This document shows, piece by piece, positions 58,810-64,000 of a stretch of DNA of 64,000 bases. The translations under genes were made by a program, and so were the position numbers. Location of the stretch: NCBI GenBank assembly GCA_029582265.1, contig CM055837.1, positions 2,279,148 through 2,343,147 on the forward strand, given 5' to 3'. Numbering within the stretch: the first letter of the stretch is position 1; every line of letters starts with the position of its first letter. The notes beneath the pieces are model-generated. The model made no database searches. It saw only the letters and a program-made list of their open reading frames with translations, and had not been told where the DNA came from. This DNA is from Zoroaster sp. YZ-2022 (lineage: Eukaryota > Echinodermata > Asteroidea > Forcipulatida > Zoroasteridae).

Positions 58810-60770
58810 AACTCGGAGTTACAACTACCAGCGTTCCACTAGTTTTATATATATATATATTGATTCTTACAGGATTGTTACATTATTTTATACAATATTA
58901 AGTGCTTGGAGCACAAACATGTTAAGTGCACGTTTGGCGACTTGTGGGTTTTAGTACAATAGTAAGTAATATTACACTCTGTAGATGATGCACATATCAG
59001 ATAAACGCCAAGGACATACATTGATGGTGAAAATTGCATGAGAATTAAGTGCAGATTACCATTTGCACATGAACAGAAAGAACATATGCACCAACCTTGA
59101 ATAGCGTTTTTCTAAAAATAAAAATAAAAAACACTTAACATATTTGTGCTCCAAGCACTCGATATACTACTGGCTATAAAGGGAATAACAGTTTGTTGGG
59201 TGGTCTTCGGTAAAGACCAAGCGTCAAACTGACATTACCATTCATAAATGCCCGTATTGATTTCGTTTTCAAAATGGAAAAATGTATTTTTTTTAATAAA
59301 GCCAAATAGAAACGGCCAAATTCACGTTTTGGAGACACACGAAACACTTCCAAAGTACATGTACATGAGTCAGGTGCGTGATGCCAATTTTCGTCACTTT
59401 GATTGGTTGAAATCTGCGTCACGCGTCGCACAAAACAGCTGGTGAACAGCTGGCACATACGCGCTGTTCTGCTTTTGATAATCCAATCCATACCATCCGT
59501 TAATACACCCCACGTGGTTACGTTTTGTCCAATCAGATTGTCTAAACTGTCTTGGTCATTCATGAATAATGATAAACACAGTTGTTGCAGACTCCTTACC
59601 GACCAAATGACCTGGTCATAGCGCTGCTTACCGGTAAGCAACCTTTAGTGCTAACTATAGCAGAAAATTTTGCTTAAGCATAAGCGTATTTCACTGGTTA
59701 GCAAGAAAATTCACCATGGATTTGTATTATTGCATCACTCATTTGCTAGCAATAACGGCCGGCAAGTTAGCGTGCTTTTCTCTATGCTTAACGGTTAGCA
59801 GCGCTATGAAATGAAAAACGTACGGTAAGCAAAAAATCGGCTGGTAAGCGGCTCTATGAAATTGGGCCTGGGGTAAATTCCATACACATGCTAAACAGCA
59901 AAAACCGGCTATGTTCATGTAATGTATATCGCTTCTGGCTGGTTCTCAGCTTAATTTTGCTTAGCTGATAAATTTGCTAAGCAATTTTATTCTGCTTCGT
60001 ATCTCTATGAAATTGGGCCATGTAGTGTAAATTCAAATATAGAAGCTCTGGCCTCTCCTCAAATCTCGACCCTGGCGGGAACTTCCTTGACGCTTCATTC
60101 AAGATTTAAGACAGAAATTTATCCATAGGATAAGAATTGTTTTGGGATTTAATCGGTGGGATCTGCACTAAAGGGTCCAACATGATGTAGGATGATTCTC
60201 GGTGTCTTATGGACTACATTATTACAGGACTCGCATCTTTTTTAATATGTCTGTGTAAAAGAGACTGCATTGACTTGGTCACGCTCTTAAAAGATGGTTT
60301 AAAATAAATAAATATATAACTTTGATAGATATTTTATCTCACCCTGTGACATCATTGAAGAAGGATCTGTTTCCAAGGTGTGATATAACTCCCATGTCTT
60401 TCATTAATTGTAGTTTGTGGTCTTATTTTTCGATTCTATAGCAGAATTTCTTTTTCTAAAAGGCAAAGTGACGGAGCCCCTGGGGCACATACAAATAGAA
60501 ATATTAATTTTATCGAAGTGAAGTTCAAGTTACATTTCCCAAATACACAATGGCGCAATTAAACGCTACAGAGAAATACCCAAACCAAATTTGATAGGTT
60601 ATGGTTTTTAATCAATTTAAACAATGGATATATCTTTATAGATGTTTACCCCATCGCTAAAAACGCTTCTTGATTTTACAGATTTACTCGTCAGCAATGT
60701 TTTGACTGTGCCGATAATAATTATGTTAATCACAATGGTTTTTATCTATGACAGCAATATAACACTGAAT
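58810..60770. other. Gene-free stretch
   Basis: Contains an inverted pair TAAGTGCTTGGAGCACAAAC (58899) / TTTGTGCTCCAAGCACTC (59142) and, at 59212, the word shared with the 23.2-kb hairpin. AGCRNTATGAAATTGGGCC-like short repeats lie near 59850 and 60005. No gene seen. Confidence 0.5.
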
Positions 60771-60779
60771 CGCGTCCCA

Positions 60780-61060
60780 TCCCACGGTCCCATTTAGTCA
60801 GTTCTTTTCCACTATCCCAACAATTCGTGGCCGTCATCCAGAGCCCACAAGGGACCCGTTTCAGCACGATCCTACCCTCCCTGGGGACTCAGGGCTCTTT
60901 AAAAGGACCCAAAATATTACTGCAGATGTGGGAACAGTGCCGCTACGCTGTGGATTGACAGCTACATCAATCAATGATAACTCCCAAATAATCCTACAAC
61001 ATGTACCGGTCGTTGGCTTGTATCCGACGTCTGTTGCATGAAGCCATCTGACAAAAGGGC
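60780..61060. promoter_or_regulatory. Candidate cis-regulatory block with Pbx/Meis-like motifs
   Basis: Non-repetitive, GC-richer block. Near 60956-60980 the plus strand reads TGACAGCTACATCAATCAAT; its complement combines TGATTGAT (Pbx/Hox-type) with CTGTCA (Meis-type). The call is based on motif and composition only; short motifs occur by chance. Confidence 0.2.
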
Positions 61061-61069
61061 AAGCTCATG

Positions 61070-63200
61070 TACAAAAGGCTTAATATTTATAATGAATAAT
61101 ATTAATTGAAATATACATAATATGTACTATGTCATAGTCCAACGACTACTTCTTTTTACATCAGCAACGTTTTACATCATATGAGAAAGCAATAAGGAAT
61201 AAGGAGTTATTTTCCCGTAACCCAATGATATTTTCATTATCATAATGTAGTATTTACAGTGGTATACAAGTAAACATTTACAAAATATGTCTTCAATTAT
61301 TTTTTTATAAATAAATTTTCGGATTTATTCTACTTAAGGCTGATATAGGCCTATGCTCCACAATGAGTTAAAGCATTTCAGGAATAATTTCTACATTAAG
61401 GTGTATAATTGGTAATTAAAAGAATTGTCGAATTGTAACGTAAAACTTGGTGTAAAGCTGATGATGGTATCAATCTTCCCTAGAAATAATTTTGACTGAG
61501 ATTCTGTCACTTAGTTTTAAAATAATTACCGTTTCGAATTTAGGTAAGAGTCCTAAATTTCCCTTTAAATATAAGAATGAAATCGAAATGCATTTTCAAT
61601 ATTGTCTTGGTAATGATACGAGTTAATTAGCTGAACCTTAAACCGGTTGTCTGTCTATTGTATTATTTTGGTTCTAAGAGAGTAAGCATTCTCACGGAAA
61701 CAGTTTTGCTAACATTACCAATTATGTATATTCCAAGTGTGCCCGATGACCAAGTGCATTAGCATAACATTCAGTTATGTAAATTTCTTTACAAAAAAGG
61801 TAACAATAAAACCTGTAAAACATATTTTTTTTAAATCGGTAAAAACAAAGTCAAGCTGATGACTAAAAAAATAAAAACCAAAAATTGGTTTATGAAACTT
61901 GATTGATTTTACTCTTATCAGACATCCACGTACGTCTGGTCTCTTGGTTTTGTGGCTAGCAGCCAGATGCACTCAACTTTGTTTGCCATAAACCCGGCTC
62001 CGCACACTTTCCTGGGAAATTTATTTTCATTTTTTCCGCCAGTCCTTGGTTGATTGCAAAGCGATAAAGCCGGCTGGGGTAGTCGTTATTGTATTAAGGA
62101 GAGAGACGGGTTAGTTAGGGAAGCGATTGTACGCTCTTGTCTCATCCCGTTTTAATCTATCGATGTGGTGATTAGTACAGTTATTTCGTTGATTATTAAT
62201 CTGTAGATATACATTAGGAGGGATCACATTTTAAAGGGACGGTGCAGTTAACAGTAGTTGGTTGTCAATGCTATGGGTAATAATGTCACAAACTCATACA
62301 TGTTTAATTATGCCCTTTAATACACATCAATGTTTTCCTTTGCATGCAAAGCGGAAACAGTCGTTGGTTACAGAACGTATTATTCGGTATTTCTGATGAG
62401 TGCTTGACAAAAATGGAGGAACCGAACTCACCGCATTCACCCACCGAACACTCCCCAGAAAACCCTCAAAACAAGACCGAAACAACAACAACAACAACAC
62501 CAACGGCAAAAATAGCTACTTACAACAACAGAATACTAATTTCAGCTTTTCAGTTAAAGCTTGTTCTTACCCCCTTGTCTCCAGTATTTAACAGATTGAT
62601 TTTGAATTTTTCGCTAAATCTTTTAATGAAAATCTTGTTGACATTTTAATTTAAATAATAGATGTTTTCCAAGGACCAATGCTATTATTAAAATAACTGA
62701 TTGGTCGAACTCCATACATGCAACAGTACTCGAATTTGAACTGAGATGCGTAGGGCCAAGCGCAGTGTTATAATCATCACCAATGTGAGGTCTAACTTAT
62801 TCATTTCAGCTTAAAGAAAACAGTCTAAAGTATGGCAAAGAGTTACAGATTTAAAGTTTAAGATTTCAAATTAAAATTAGTACTCAAGGTTCTTATGCAT
62901 ACCCGACATAGACCATTTATCCCTGAGCAGCCATTTTGTTTTTCTTCTATACAATTCCACGTGACCAAACCGAGTCTGGAATACAAATAGGCCAGTCTTT
63001 GCATATATTGCGAAGTCAGGGCATCTGACAAAAGATGGCGGCACAGCGCTATAAAGTCTATTCCTTCATAGACTAAATTGAGTCAGTTTCTTGGGTCAAT
63101 GACTCCAAGCTTCGATGATGTCATCGTAGGCAAGCACATGATGCTAGCTGCATTCGTTATGGCAATGATGTTATTTCTTCGATTCATAGAACTAGGTCAT
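61070..63200. other. Gene-free stretch
   Basis: Contains repeat H (61415-61720), a GC-richer block near 62030-62170 and a dispersed fragment (ACGTGACCAAACCGAGTCTG, 62959). The 62344-62649 frame is an (ACA)n translation. No gene seen. Confidence 0.5.
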
Positions 63201-63205
63201 GTTAA

Positions 63206-63419
63206 AGGGGCAGTATTTTCACGATCAGAGCAGACTTTCGACAGGGCATGGAATCGATGTCCTAGTTTAAGATTAACACAGTGACTGAAAATTACTGGCT
63301 CATTTATGCAGCAACAACGGTTATGATGACGTTATCATGTGTGGTATTATGCAGTCACGAATTAATCTAAAACTAGCATTCCGATTCCAGGCCCTGTTGA
63401 TCGTGACGATATTGTTCCT
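63206..63419. mobile_element. TTAA-type MITE, copy 4 (best-defined ends)
   Basis: TTAA at 63202-63205 and again at 63420-63423 frame an element starting AGGGGCAGTATT and ending in the inverse of AGGAACAATATC. A TTAA target duplication is used by piggyBac and Kolobok superfamilies. Which one mobilised this family is not decided. Confidence 0.7.
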
Positions 63420-63799
63420 TTAAGTAGTACACATAAATTTCCATCTCTATGGGTAAAGCCTGGCGCAGACACCTTTCTTAATATGTAAGCATAAATACCA
63501 GTGACACCAGCCTCGTTCTCGATCTGATGTGTATAGTCGTGTATACATAATATTCAAGAAGGCGACCAGTAAATACAAGTGACGCCCACAGCCTCGATTT
63601 CAGTCAGTTACTTTCATAAATGGAGAAATATTAAGACAGGTTTTACATGTATTATAATCAGAATATGCGTTGTTTGAGAATATTCTAATTTGTTGCCTGT
63701 GTACAAAATGTCACCATAACATTTTACAGATATTTTTTATTTTAAGAGTTGAGTTCTTATATAGACCTTTATCAAGGTACAGTCATCTCGTTTTTCTTC

Positions 63800-63935
63800 C
63801 ATTCAAATCAATGTAAACCAAACCGAGGCTGGAAAGAAAATAGTCTGGCACCTTTTTTCTAATTTGATCTATCATTATCATTGTCATCGGGTATACAGGG
63901 AATATGACAAAGATGGCTGCAGTGTGAGGTTTGTT
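63800..63935 (+). repeat. Dispersed repeat E copy
   Basis: AACCAAACCGAGGCTGGAAA, AATAGTCTGG and ACAAAGATGGCTGCAGTGTG are shared with copies near 18480, 47670, 50280 (inverted), 58165 and 62955. Function and class unknown. Confidence 0.55.
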
Positions 63936-64000
63936 TCATAATGCACGATTTAGCGTCCACCTAGGAACATGAGGGGAGGAGGTTGTCAGTGGTTGTTTTT

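Noticed and set aside
62344..62649. 101-codon frame rich in threonine
   Set aside because: Driven by an (ACA)n tract. No conserved features.

Overview
This window looks like animal nuclear DNA. It is AT-rich, has small exons separated by long introns with GT/AG boundaries, carries intron-encoded C/D snoRNAs, and is densely filled with degenerate transposable elements. The tRNA-derived SINEs, the short terminal-inverted-repeat elements and the Methuselah-type GPCR with a somatomedin B module would fit a marine deuterostome, perhaps an echinoderm such as a sea star. That placement is inference; no species is claimed.

Layout: (1) 1-7.5 kb is repeat territory. It holds the tail of a probable non-LTR retroelement ORF with a 2A-like motif, a 3.65-kb fold-back-like element built around a minisatellite, two tRNA-like repeats and a 258-bp MITE. 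(2) 8.18-15.41 kb, minus strand, is a complete eight-exon ribosomal protein uL13 gene (RPL13A; 203 aa predicted). Six of its seven introns carry a C/D box snoRNA: four SNORD33-like and two SNORD34-like. (3) At 15.70 kb, plus strand, is tRNA-Trp(CCA). (4) 18.69-24.10 kb, minus strand, is a three-exon Mth-like GPCR locus (signal peptide, somatomedin B, 7TM). It carries two apparent frameshifts and an in-frame stop, and a deleted Tc1/mariner copy sits in its first intron. (5) 29.44-38.36 kb, minus strand, is a complete eight-exon UTP11 gene (239 aa predicted; a small-subunit processome protein). Its introns hold several nested elements, including a 1.5-kb long-TIR element with an 8-bp target duplication. 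(6) 38.4-64 kb has no gene I can recognise. It holds short dispersed repeats, a decayed copy of UTP11 exon 7, one possible orphan exon, and a few GC-richer blocks with transcription-factor-like motifs that could be cis-regulatory.

The two intact genes are linked by theme: RPL13A supplies a 60S protein and hosts rRNA 2'-O-methylation guides, and UTP11 acts in 18S rRNA maturation. Whether their proximity matters cannot be told from the sequence. The most notable observation is the snoRNA amplification inside RPL13A, where a copied block of intron sequence (about 400 bp) gives a visible mechanism.
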